DNA of 25,541 bases from NCBI GenBank assembly GCA_030463445.1, contig JAQGFW010024718.1, positions 1 to 25,541 on the forward strand. The letters run 5' to 3'. Of this stretch, positions 22,201-25,541 are shown in pieces (positions within the stretch are counted from its first letter, which is position 1; every line of letters begins with the position of its first letter). The notes under the pieces were generated by a model. It searched no databases. It was not told the DNA's origin and worked only from the letters and a program-made list of their open reading frames with translations. The translations under genes and the position numbers were made by a program. Source of the DNA: Euplotes aediculatus (lineage: Eukaryota; Ciliophora; Spirotrichea; Euplotida; Euplotidae).

Positions 22201-23263
22201 CAGGCCAATTATTTTGATGATCATCCTTGTCTGATTCATTGTCTATAGATACCAAAGTAAAGCTTTGAATAAAGCTAAGCATTTAAAGAACTCTAAATCT
22301 GCTTTTCTATTAATTTCAAATTTCGATTTTTTAAGTTTATTATTGACTCGATGGGAGCATGGACCAAATGATTGGACTCATTATTATCCCAACGGAAATG
22401 GCAAGTTCAGTTGAACTAATAATGATATGCATGTTGAAGAGTTGAAATTAAAAGCCATCTCGCACAATTAGATGCAGGTGTCAGTTGTATAGAGTTATTT
22501 ACAAACTATAAGTTTTGTTGGTTTCGTCATTAAAGATCAATATTTGCGTCACAATAATTATGAGAAGACATCTCATATAATCGGAGTTGAATTTTGAAGC
22601 CAATCAATCAAAAAGTTAATATTTATCAACCGTTTTTAATTAAAAAGGTGGTGTCTCAAATATAAGACCAACAAAAGATGGATAAGAAGATATAAATTAT
22701 TATTTTAACATAGTATTACATATATATGCAATCTTTAATCTTTTTAATAAAACCTATACTTCCATTTATTTCTAATTTTAGTAAAAAGAGTTAAAATTAT
22801 TTAATGAAACTATTTACATTTAAATGTCAAATCGGAAAATTTTGATAGAGAGACAAACAACTAAATATCATAATGTAGATTCTGATTATGTAAGATTAAA
22901 TGTAAAATAGTAAGTTGTTTTAATAAATATTTTATTGATTATTTGGCTTTGAATTCAGATTTATTTGGAAATCTGTTTTTAAAATTTAATTTTCATTTAC
23001 TGAAACAGATTTCATAATAAATAATAATTCAGAACAAGATTTACCTTTAATATTTTCAAAATTAAAGAGAATCAAAAGGGATAGGAAGTAAAAATAACAA
23101 TTTTTTTTGAGTTTTAGTTAAAATCTATTCAATACAAATTTAGGATTCCTGTTACTCTTTATTTAAACCTAAAGAAATTATCTCTTAGTCATAAAATAAA
23201 CTTTCTCCTCATTTTCTGCACTATAATTTTGACAATTATACAGTAATACTCACTGTCTAGCAT
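2776..23263 (-). CDS. ITPR: IP3 receptor-type intracellular calcium-release channel (whole multi-exon gene)
   Basis: This gene encodes a very large tetrameric Ca2+ channel of the IP3R/RyR superfamily, expected in the endoplasmic reticulum or alveolar-sac membranes. Placed exons sum to about 2,500 codons, against about 2,700 in animal IP3Rs and about 5,000 in ryanodine receptors, so IP3R is the better call. Seen directly: a C-terminal pore module with the IP3R-like GIIIDNFGERRS helix, CFVCG zinc knuckle and a WFP motif; an RIH-associated block whose ALKFYESCSSHIEV resembles ALEFYAKHTAQIEIVR of mammalian IP3R1; and RIH-like helical exons. UGA is in frame at many sites and is read as Cys. At least one +1 frameshift is required. 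The exon chain keeps phase at most junctions; exceptions are given under the exons. The start at 23263 is provisional. Ligand specificity is inferred from family only. Confidence 0.88.
2861..2908 (-). repeat. Four 12-bp repeats inside the coiled-coil tail
   Basis: Four successive 12-bp units (tcaattttctct type, the last imperfect) encode KIEQ/KIEE/KIEK-like quartets in the C-terminal coiled coil. It is a coding minisatellite that preserves frame and could change tail length by unit gain or loss. Confidence 0.85.
4291..5399 (-). other. Large receptor intron, about 1.1 kb
   Basis: The donor GTAAG starts at 5399, directly after a codon boundary. The sequence is strongly AT-rich with stops in all frames. 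The previous exon ends with HIEV, and IP3R homologues continue here with no gap beyond a short loop, so the block behaves as an intron. The acceptor is unsure (4291 or 4279 by phase). No nested gene was seen. Confidence 0.75.
5400..6876 (-). CDS. ITPR: Receptor exon 16: RIH and RIH-associated region
   Basis: This exon has 492 uninterrupted codons, with TGA read as Cys at 5643, 6069, 6108, 6198 and further upstream, and no TAA/TAG in frame. FLNILCDSCKEFQDYLRAQ (about 6170-6230) corresponds to [20 protein letters not shown] of mammalian IP3R1, the start of the RIH-associated domain. The exon ends with ALKFYESCSSHIEV, matching the end of that block in IP3R. This cytosolic helical solenoid couples ligand binding to the pore. 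The acceptor is TTTAG at 6878-6877 and the donor GTAAG follows 5400. It joins the upstream exon in phase through a CA+A (Gln) codon. Confidence 0.95.
6877..6970 (-). other. Small receptor intron, 94 nt
   Basis: A canonical GTAAGT donor at 6970 and a TTTAG acceptor at 6877 flank an AT-rich 94-nt stretch. Removing it keeps the frame (CA|A). This is the ordinary intron size class for Euplotes. Confidence 0.85.
6971..7169 (-). CDS. ITPR: Receptor exon 15: charged linker between RIH segments
   Basis: This 199-nt exon encodes a polar, Asn/Lys/Glu-rich linker (SESNEFSINKFNQVL, KGREESKGNHKHKKR) with no predicted fold, placed between the two large solenoid exons as an extra loop. The donor CA|GTAAGT at 6970 is strong. 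The start at 7169 (CCAAAG|GATGAC) is the acceptor that keeps phase with exon 14. A nicer-looking AATCAG acceptor ten bases upstream would put the frame out by one. Confidence 0.75.
7170..9227 (-). other. Giant receptor intron, 2.06 kb, with plus-strand coding-like patch
   Basis: The donor GTAAGTAA at 9227 is strong. The insert is AT-rich, apart from about 7440-8090, which on the plus strand reads as Lys/Glu/Arg-rich helical protein in pieces of 30-46 codons broken by UAA/UAG and a frame change. That patch resembles a decayed or heavily frameshifted gene, but I recognise no family. The rest has no supported feature. Confidence 0.7.
7440..8090 (+). pseudogene. Coding-like plus-strand patch inside the giant intron
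   Basis: Open stretches of 30-46 codons (for example YDYSIKRLLEEYKMNKRRK and ALEKAIDRKHSDLSRMSA) have the charge pattern of a coiled-coil or helical protein and higher GC than their surroundings. They are separated by UAA/UAG codons and one frame change near a T6 run (about 7685). A +1 shift at the stops does not repair it. It may be a host gene remnant, a gene with unseen micro-introns, or chance. No homologue is recognised. Confidence 0.3.
9228..11355 (-). CDS. ITPR: Receptor exon 14: large RIH solenoid, with a +1 frameshift
   Basis: About 708 codons form the longest block of the cytosolic helical solenoid. LMLFHQSLIEKHLNFKV near 11200-11265 fits the LMREQNILKQIFKLLQ helix of mammalian IP3R, and the preceding exon matches the segment before it. 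From 11355 to 9779 a single frame is open, with TGA (Cys) at 11282, 11012, 10166, 10130 and elsewhere. At 9776-9778 the frame meets TAA and continues one base later for another 180 codons, so a +1 shift is needed. The acceptor is a clean TTTATTTTATTTAG. Phase agrees with both neighbours (G|CT upstream, A|GA downstream). Confidence 0.95.
9776..9778 (-). other. Programmed +1 ribosomal frameshift site, ATT-TAA-A
   Basis: The frame reads GAA-GAC-ATT-TAA. Skipping the T gives ATT-AAA-GAC-GGT and the next 180 codons are open and helical (KIDEMADSRIALILGELL). There is no splice-site pair here that could do the same. UAA/UAG-triggered +1 shifting is widespread and obligatory in Euplotes. Confidence 0.85.
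12243..12720 (+). pseudogene. Coding-like plus-strand patch inside the giant intron
   Basis: From 12243 a plus-strand frame is open for 62 codons (PDKEKWCVTKQRLKVKVAK...), and an overlapping second frame is open for 49 codons (ETAYYFANEENNKFCILLG...) into the 58-bp repeat. Composition and codon pattern look protein-coding. The patch needs frame changes that I cannot all explain by +1 shifts at stops. I recognise no family. It could be a nested gene, a remnant, or partly chance. Confidence 0.3.
12456..12571 (+). repeat. 58-bp tandem duplication (two copies, one mismatch)
   Basis: Copies 12456-12513 and 12514-12571 start ctaatgagctcaaagaagaa and differ only by caa/cag. Each reads NELKEERRIQQN followed by TAA. 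A length of 58 is 57+1, so the frame is retained across copies only if each TAA is passed by a +1 shift (QQN, then NCRFDIS). Confidence 0.95.
13739..13937 (-). CDS. ITPR: Receptor exon 13: segment before the RIH domain
   Basis: This 199-nt exon has a clean TATTTTAG acceptor at 13939-13938 and the donor GTAAGTT after 13739. It encodes helical sequence; NSYYKTLNDKQIFDLVYFLL resembles RRSVTKLLEDLVYFVTGG just after the MIR region of mammalian IP3R1. It is in phase with both neighbours and uses no UGA, UAA or UAG in frame. Confidence 0.88.
13938..14850 (-). other. Large receptor intron, 913 nt
   Basis: The donor GTAAGAAAC at 14850 and the acceptor TTTTAG at 13938 are both at codon boundaries (phase 0), so removal joins helical sequence in frame. 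The content is about 80 percent AT with stops in every frame. Nothing else was seen. Confidence 0.8.
14851..15011 (-). CDS. ITPR: Receptor exon 12
   Basis: The frame QYYSRYQIKKFNYMSSL...REFEKISKSCDTNICKETKYD is open up to the donor GTAAGA, with in-frame TGAs read as Cys. It forms the helical link between the MIR-like and RIH regions. The start is either 15011 (after CACTCAG, which has a good pyrimidine tract) or 15003 (after AATCAG). The choice depends on whether the preceding exon shifts by +1 or +2. Confidence 0.75.
15091..15183 (-). CDS. ITPR: Receptor exon 11: end of the MIR-like region
   Basis: This 93-nt exon lies between a TTTTTTCAG acceptor and a GAG|GTAAGT donor. The incoming frame reads IISDNVDLR, a MIR-type strand. 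It then meets AAA-TAA at 15125-15123, after which a different frame reads KIEKDGNAILE to the donor. A shift at the stop is therefore needed. A +2 shift gives the better peptide and joins exon 12 at 15003; a +1 shift joins exon 12 at 15011. The introns on both sides are small (60 nt and about 80 nt). Confidence 0.7.
15123..15125 (-). other. Candidate frameshift site AAA-TAA
   Basis: AAA-TAA is the most frequent Euplotes shift motif. Here the frame must change, because the downstream part before the donor is coding-like in another frame. Whether the shift is +1 or +2 is not settled from the sequence. Confidence 0.55.
15244..15630 (-). CDS. ITPR: Receptor exon 10: MIR-like beta-rich segment
   Basis: About 129 codons with alternating hydrophobic strands (RYILRVASNYYLKRQ, KIFDFISFDRNVEIDL, KYYFNIEFDS), consistent with the beta-trefoil MIR region that forms part of the ligand-binding core in IP3Rs. 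TGA is in frame twice. The acceptor is TTTTAATTTTAG and the donor AGCGA|GTAAGT. Phase with exon 9 does not match at 15630. An acceptor a few bases downstream (GCGAG|TGG) would match, so the exact 5' edge is open. Confidence 0.82.
15776..16204 (+). CDS. Nested small gene, unknown protein of about 120 aa
   Basis: The reading starts at ATG 15776, shifts +1 at AAA-AAA-TAA (15836-15838) and continues through SGKVEYTDQRNNHESKEDEH. It loses a 32-nt intron (15942-15973, donor GTTCGC, unusual) and a 33-nt intron (16134-16166, donor GTAAGTATG, acceptor TGGTAG), and ends at TAG 16202-16204. All phases agree. The N-terminal half is polar and probably disordered; the C-terminal half is basic and helical (FQIRLKRQKKNADYFERPSK, then ISLIKEFIYALNHLKRYNEI). 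I recognise no family. It lies antisense within an intron of the receptor gene. The model rests on composition, tiny-intron size and phase only; an alternative frame without the first intron is possible. Confidence 0.45.
15836..15838 (+). other. Candidate +1 frameshift site AAA-AAA-TAA in the nested gene
   Basis: The frame from ATG 15776 reaches AAA-AAA-TAA. One base on, the frame is open for 35 codons to the first intron. This is the classic Euplotes slippery context. Confidence 0.45.
16396..16936 (-). CDS. ITPR: Receptor exon 9: N-terminal beta-rich segment
   Basis: About 180 codons start after an acceptor with a pyrimidine tract (CACTCACTCGCTAG) and end at AAAA|GTGAGT. RLYRWKVCKESYSSPY recalls the TSWKI... 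strand between MIR repeats of IP3R, and LHQPFILYNLGVKSPLGSGD recalls a MIR loop (hydrophobic-L-x-N/H-x-G). The assignment rests on position between clear receptor exons and these weak matches. An ATG at 16921 sits just after the acceptor, so a shorter transcript could start here. Phase to both neighbours is not clean, which suggests a missed frameshift or a slightly different splice site. Confidence 0.65.
16937..17320 (-). other. Receptor intron, about 385-395 nt
   Basis: The AT-rich stretch between exons 8 and 9 has several possible donors (GTTGAG at 17329, GTAGTA at 17323, GTAAAATA at 17320), so its 5' edge is uncertain. Short pieces around 17220-17310 read as protein on either strand, but none is supported. 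Confidence 0.55.
17321..17553 (-). CDS. ITPR: Receptor exon 8: MIR-like segment with a candidate +1 shift
   Basis: The exon follows a 50-nt intron. It reads LMDSVDLVNHEYIQCFNKLEP, a MIR-like D-x-V-x-L-x-N/H pattern. At CCT-TAG (17490-17488) it moves +1 to RSASLLWHDHYLEDKYQCVI and stays open to the donor. Without the shift, the upstream part would be in another frame (TTG-ACC-TTG...), which looks less like the family. The 3' edge lies between 17320 and 17330. Confidence 0.65.
17488..17490 (-). other. Candidate +1 frameshift site CCT-TAG
   Basis: UAG is met in the frame that joins the upstream exon in phase. The following 55 codons are open in the +1 frame. The context is not the common AAA-UAA, so this is less certain than the site at 9776. 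Confidence 0.5.
17554..17603 (-). other. Small receptor intron, 50 nt
   Basis: Canonical GTAAGTATCG donor and TTAAATAG acceptor, phase 0 on both sides. Confidence 0.75.
17604..17660 (-). CDS. ITPR: Receptor exon 7, micro-exon of 19 codons
   Basis: FYIGQCCKSETIPFRECEK is read with two in-frame TGA codons as Cys, ending at AAA|GTAAGT. The start at 17660 follows CCAAG, the acceptor that keeps phase 0 with exon 6. A TAG acceptor five bases upstream would break phase. It is short, so identity rests on splice sites and its place in the chain. Confidence 0.55.
17661..18183 (-). other. Receptor intron, 523 nt
   Basis: The donor GAT|GTAAGT at 18183 is strong. The interior is AT-rich with no open frame worth reporting on either strand. 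Confidence 0.65.
18184..18326 (-). CDS. ITPR: Receptor exon 6: acidic leader to first strand
   Basis: A clear coding exon rich in Asp/Glu/Lys: VESNDDKSLKTHEKDER, then MEPLQDSYLNFYDTVNIILT, ending at GAT|GTAAGT. Starting after TTTTGTAG (18326) gives the phase needed to join exon 5 (G|GA). An alternative acceptor, TTTTTTCAG at 18350-18349, would add IQLNTFVG and start the exon in phase 0, as expected if exon 5 belongs to another gene. Confidence 0.7.
18540..18840 (+). pseudogene. Coding-like plus-strand patch, possible nested exon
   Basis: One frame reads QKLYCLDYSSKLYQQYEW... for about 50 codons, meets two closely spaced TAAs, and then continues in the same frame for 55 codons (YNNCIRYVKQTKNIKN...) to GAG|GTAAAT, a donor-like site at 18841. 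A single +1 shift cannot keep this frame. The opposite strand is also partly open over the second half. It may be a remnant or chance; no family is recognised. Confidence 0.25.
21250..21620 (+). pseudogene. Coding-like plus-strand patch near the intron's 5' end
   Basis: GC content rises here. A 46-codon plus-strand frame (PLNNIHKYRDTDWIYNVFNI...KNRKKTNC) ending at TAA near 21602 looks like real protein. An upstream piece in another frame (NSFKLNSEVVKALHIKILL) also does. They need at least one frame change to connect. The minus strand is open for about 80 codons here too, but with a Cys-rich, unlikely composition. The family is unknown. Confidence 0.3.
21687..21845 (-). CDS. ITPR: Receptor exon 5: acidic leader
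   Basis: The very acidic sequence TDDEELSINEVEPANDKDDQ, followed by more Asp/Asn and LIPVIDEKEL, is typical of a disordered N-terminal tail. It starts after a 26-nt intron. It either splices at G|GTAAAG (21686) in phase to exon 6, or reads on to TAA at 21640-21642 (LYFSTLNMQNIY), in which case exons 1-5 would be a separate small acidic-protein gene. The similar acidic style of exon 6 favours one gene. Confidence 0.65.
21846..21871 (-). other. Tiny intron, 26 nt
   Basis: GTAAAAATTT...TTATTTAG; removal gives A|TT (Ile) in frame. This is near the minimum intron size known for ciliates. Confidence 0.75.
21872..22001 (-). CDS. ITPR: Receptor exon 4: charged leader
   Basis: 43 codons: NLYSTNINYYLNKNKKDSSS and then DEKKENLNYSESLKEDENLQ. 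Polar, low complexity, no fold expected. Phase agrees on both sides with 29-nt and 26-nt introns. Confidence 0.65.
22002..22030 (-). other. Tiny intron, 29 nt
   Basis: GTAGGTTAAC...TTGTTTAG, phase 0 on both sides. Confidence 0.65.
22031..22085 (-). CDS. ITPR: Receptor exon 3, micro-exon
   Basis: NTTKFVNTGYQNFRGPNK between a 36-nt and a 29-nt intron. It is GC-richer than its surroundings and in phase on both sides (AT|G and AAA|). Confidence 0.6.
22086..22121 (-). other. Tiny intron, 36 nt
   Basis: GTAAATTC...CAAATAG; removal joins AT|G in frame. Confidence 0.65.
22122..22242 (-). CDS. ITPR: Receptor exon 2: acidic leader
   Basis: NESDKDDHQNNWPDSSQAKL and then DNIGNEWHLQNEDQKNTE. Polar, acidic and open, after the acceptor TCTATAG at 22243. 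No domain is recognised. It overlaps the beginning of a plus-strand open frame (22216-22463). Confidence 0.6.
22216..22463 (+). CDS. Candidate plus-strand ORF, unknown, overlapping exon 2 antisense
   Basis: From ATG near 22216 a plus-strand frame (TGA as Cys) is open for about 80 codons to TAG 22461-22463. It ends with TRWEHGPNDWTHYYPNGNG and then NNDMHVEELKLKAISHN. That part has Trp/His/Gly/Pro content unusual for the AT-rich surroundings, so it looks coded. The first 9 codons overlap receptor exon 2 on the other strand. An open frame of this length can occur by chance on a chromosome this size. Function unknown. Confidence 0.3.
22243..23253 (-). other. Candidate first intron of the receptor gene, about 1.0 kb
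   Basis: The donor GTGAGTATT at 23253 and the acceptor CTATAG at 22243 join A|AC in phase. It contains the plus-strand open frame at 22216-22463; the rest is AT-rich. The linkage is provisional. Confidence 0.4.
23254..23263 (-). CDS. ITPR: Candidate receptor exon 1 with start codon
   Basis: ATG-CTA-GAC-A followed by GTGAGT would give M-L-D-N-N-E-S-D after splicing to exon 2. The same frame is open a little upstream (SLTELKKSIERMLD) back to a TAA, without another ATG. A start within the acidic exons, or at ATG 23339 followed by an AAA-TAA shift, cannot be excluded. Confidence 0.3.
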
Positions 23264-25513
23264 CCTTTCAATCGATTTTTTCAATTCGGTTAGTGATGCT
23301 TGACAAAGAATATTGCCTTAATTTTTGTTTATTTGAAAATACTCATATCGAAATAATTACTCAAATAGATTTGAAAACATGAAATGATGTAGTTAATTAT
23401 TATCTTCATTTAAATTCAATATTCAAACTAAGTAGCATCTTCATTATACTAAAGAGGCTTAGAGAATAAACAGATTATTAAATAAGTATGATGCTTATTT
23501 TTACTTTATTTTCAAAACTATTTCTCTAACTTTCGGATACTTCTGATATTTACTATGACTAATTAAATTTCTCTCATAAATATGACTAATTTTAACTAAA
23601 TGAATTTTAATTTAATTACAATTTGAAGCTGATTGAGGCGTCAAAAACTTTTGTTAATGCTATGTGTTCTTTATTGGAAATAGAAATCAATAATAACAAA
23701 AAACTGTGCCAAAATAGAAATAAAAGTTGAAGATCAAGATACAATAAGTAAATATTGGCACGATTAACTAAATATTCTTTGCTAATCTAAATAAAAATCT
23801 AAGTGCTGTATACTTATAATTTATATGCTCAATAATGTAGGTCATATTAGAGACTAATATCAAAACGTGATAATAAATTTGATTTTAAACTCTTTAAAAT
23901 AAACTATTAAAATCTGTTGAAAAGTAAGGAGATTTTTTCAGTTCTGAATACATTCAAATAGTTTTTATGAGCTAATGGAAAATTACACTGTTGTGCTTAT
24001 TCTATTCAAAATAAATCACAAAATTCGACATAATATTTTTATTGAATTATTTTCCATCATGCTTATTAGTTTTTTAAACAAATCTATTATGAATAATTGC
24101 AACTTTGAGAATCATTCAATTAATAGGATAAATAGATTCCATTTGAGACTGAAAATCTTGATATTCAAAAAAGGACTTTACTTTTATAAAAATAGCAAAA
24201 GGTTTCGTAGAGCCAATATTAATATGTTGAAATTCTTTTAATCATCAAGACCTCATTATTAATGAAATAAAAAGAACCAACATTCAAGCTAACAATTTAA
24301 TATGAATTGAACTTTGAATTTGATTCAAATATAGTAGAGTTTGAAGTTTAGTAACGAGATACTATAAACTAACAAATCTATATTTATAGTTTTCCAAAAT
24401 CAGCAAAATTTTACTGTTTTATAGATAATTAAGTTTACAAGTAAAAACTTAAATGAGAGACAAATGTCAGATGTTTAAAGCTGAAATAAAACTTATACTG
24501 AGCTAAATATTGCTTTATAAAACTATAATATTAATTGCTAAGATAATAAAGCATTGAGGCTATTTCTTCTGTGTAAATAATGCAATATTTATAAAGTTAT
24601 TTTATTCTCCTATACTTCAAGTTAATTTTTTATAGATTTTTTCTATCTCTAAATTTAAGTCGAAACTCTCTTTCAAAAACTACTTTATTGAAGAATTTCT
24701 CTGCAATCAATTAAACGTAAATAAAATGAGCAAAATTTATGCTGACTCAATTAAATGAGAGAACTTATAAAGAAGCTTAAAAATAAGTTCAAAGATAATA
24801 GTTATCATTGAAACAATCTGTCATGATCTAATTTCTATTTTACTCTAATTTATGAGAAACTACAAAAGTTAAAATAAGATTGAAATCCATATAAATTAAA
24901 CTAAGGCAATCCTTTACATTCTAAAACTGAGGTAGGATCAAAAACAATTAATGTAAAGATAAAATAAGCAATTTTTATATGAGAAACGATAAAACCATAA
25001 CTCTATAGTATTTATATTATATTAAAGTGAAAATGAGTATAATCCTTTAAAATCAAAATACATTTATTGCATTCTGAGACAAAATTTAGAAATACTACTG
25101 TTTATCAAGATATCTATCAACATATATGATGATAAAATTAATGCTAGTTTCTTTGCTAACAATGTATATAGGCAATAGACAAGTTAGCTCTATTAAGAAA
25201 ATAAAGAGTTAATAAGATACATTTTAATATAAAAATCCTTCGTTTTATTAATCTTGATATTTTGAATTGTGATAAAAATACACTGTTTTCAGAGAGAAAT
25301 TATATTAAAATTACATACTATCGAACTTTAAAGAAAAACTGATATTATGATATAACTAAACTGGATCTAGTTTGATGTGAGCCAGCCTAAATACTTTTAT
25401 TGCAAGGTGCTATCTGCATCATATTGATTGCATTCAAATCTTACCCGACTTGGATTCATCTAACAAATCCATTTTGAATATTATTATAAAATTCAAAATA
25501 TAAATTTTATTAT
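23264..25513. other. AT-rich 5' flank, no supported gene
   Basis: About 2.2 kb upstream of the receptor gene up to the right telomere. It should hold the promoter, but no element can be singled out in DNA this AT-rich. The longest frame, 88 codons at 23975-24241 plus, is within chance and of poor composition. No RNA gene was seen. Confidence 0.6.
25489..25498 (-). promoter_or_regulatory. E-Cbs-like chromosome breakage element, right end
   Basis: Reading inward from the right telomere, TTTTGAATTT lies at bases 16-25 of unique sequence, with an exact TTGAA core starting 17 bp from the junction. It matches HATTGAAaHH at 8 of 10 positions and mirrors the left-end element in spacing and orientation. 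Confidence 0.65.
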
Positions 25514-25541
25514 GGGGTTTTGGGGTTTTGGGGTTTTGGGG
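25514..25541. repeat. Right telomere, G4(T4G4)3
   Basis: The exact complement of the left end, 28 bp, terminating the sequence. With the left telomere it shows the window is one complete linear macronuclear chromosome. Confidence 0.98.

Noticed and set aside
23975-24241. 88-codon plus-strand ORF.
   Set aside because: A few ORFs of this length are expected by chance in 25 kb at this composition. The translation is rich in Asn/Ile/Phe/Lys, with no domain and no GC rise.
1-25541. Micronuclear sequence with transposons or eliminated elements.
   Set aside because: Telomeres on both ends and breakage-like elements at the right spacing show a processed macronuclear chromosome. No terminal inverted repeats, transposase or reverse transcriptase were recognised.

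Overview
The window is a complete telomere-to-telomere macronuclear chromosome of a ciliate, almost certainly a Euplotes species. It starts with (C4A4)3C4 and ends with G4(T4G4)3. Each tract is exactly 28 bp, the duplex telomere length described for Euplotes (hypotrichs such as Oxytricha have 20 bp). Two further signs agree. UGA occurs in frame as a sense codon (Cys in Euplotes, translation table 10), while UAA/UAG are absent from long conserved frames. There are also places where the frame moves +1 exactly at a UAA/UAG, the known Euplotes programmed frameshift. Both ends carry a chromosome-breakage-like element (core TTG[A/G]A) 17 bp inside the telomere junction.

One gene dominates: an inositol 1,4,5-trisphosphate receptor (IP3R/ITPR) type calcium-release channel on the minus strand, from about 23.26 kb (N-terminus) to 2776 (stop TAA). 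I can place about 17 exons that add up to roughly 2,500 codons, close to the usual IP3R length of about 2,700. From N- to C-terminus there is an acidic, probably disordered leader (23263-18184), a MIR-like beta-rich region (17660-15091), helical RIH-type solenoid segments (15011-5400), an RIH-associated segment (6876-5400), and the channel module with S1-S6, a C2H2 zinc site and a coiled-coil tail (4290-2776). The C-terminal half is certain by homology. The N-terminal exons are linked by splice-site phase and are less sure.

The introns are strange. Some are tiny, as expected for Euplotes (26, 29, 36, 50, 60, about 80 and 94 nt). Others are huge for a ciliate macronucleus (about 0.4, 0.5, 0.76, 0.9, 1.0, 1.1, 2.06, 2.38 and 3.36 kb). 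More than two thirds of the chromosome is therefore non-coding. One large intron holds a plausible nested plus-strand gene (15776-16204), itself with two tiny introns and an AAA-TAA +1 shift. Several other large introns carry plus-strand, coding-like but interrupted patches, including a nearly perfect 58-bp tandem duplication at 12456-12571.

The flanks (29-2775 and 23264-25513) are AT-rich and show no gene I can support. No tRNA, rRNA, CRISPR array, transposase or virus-like element was recognised.
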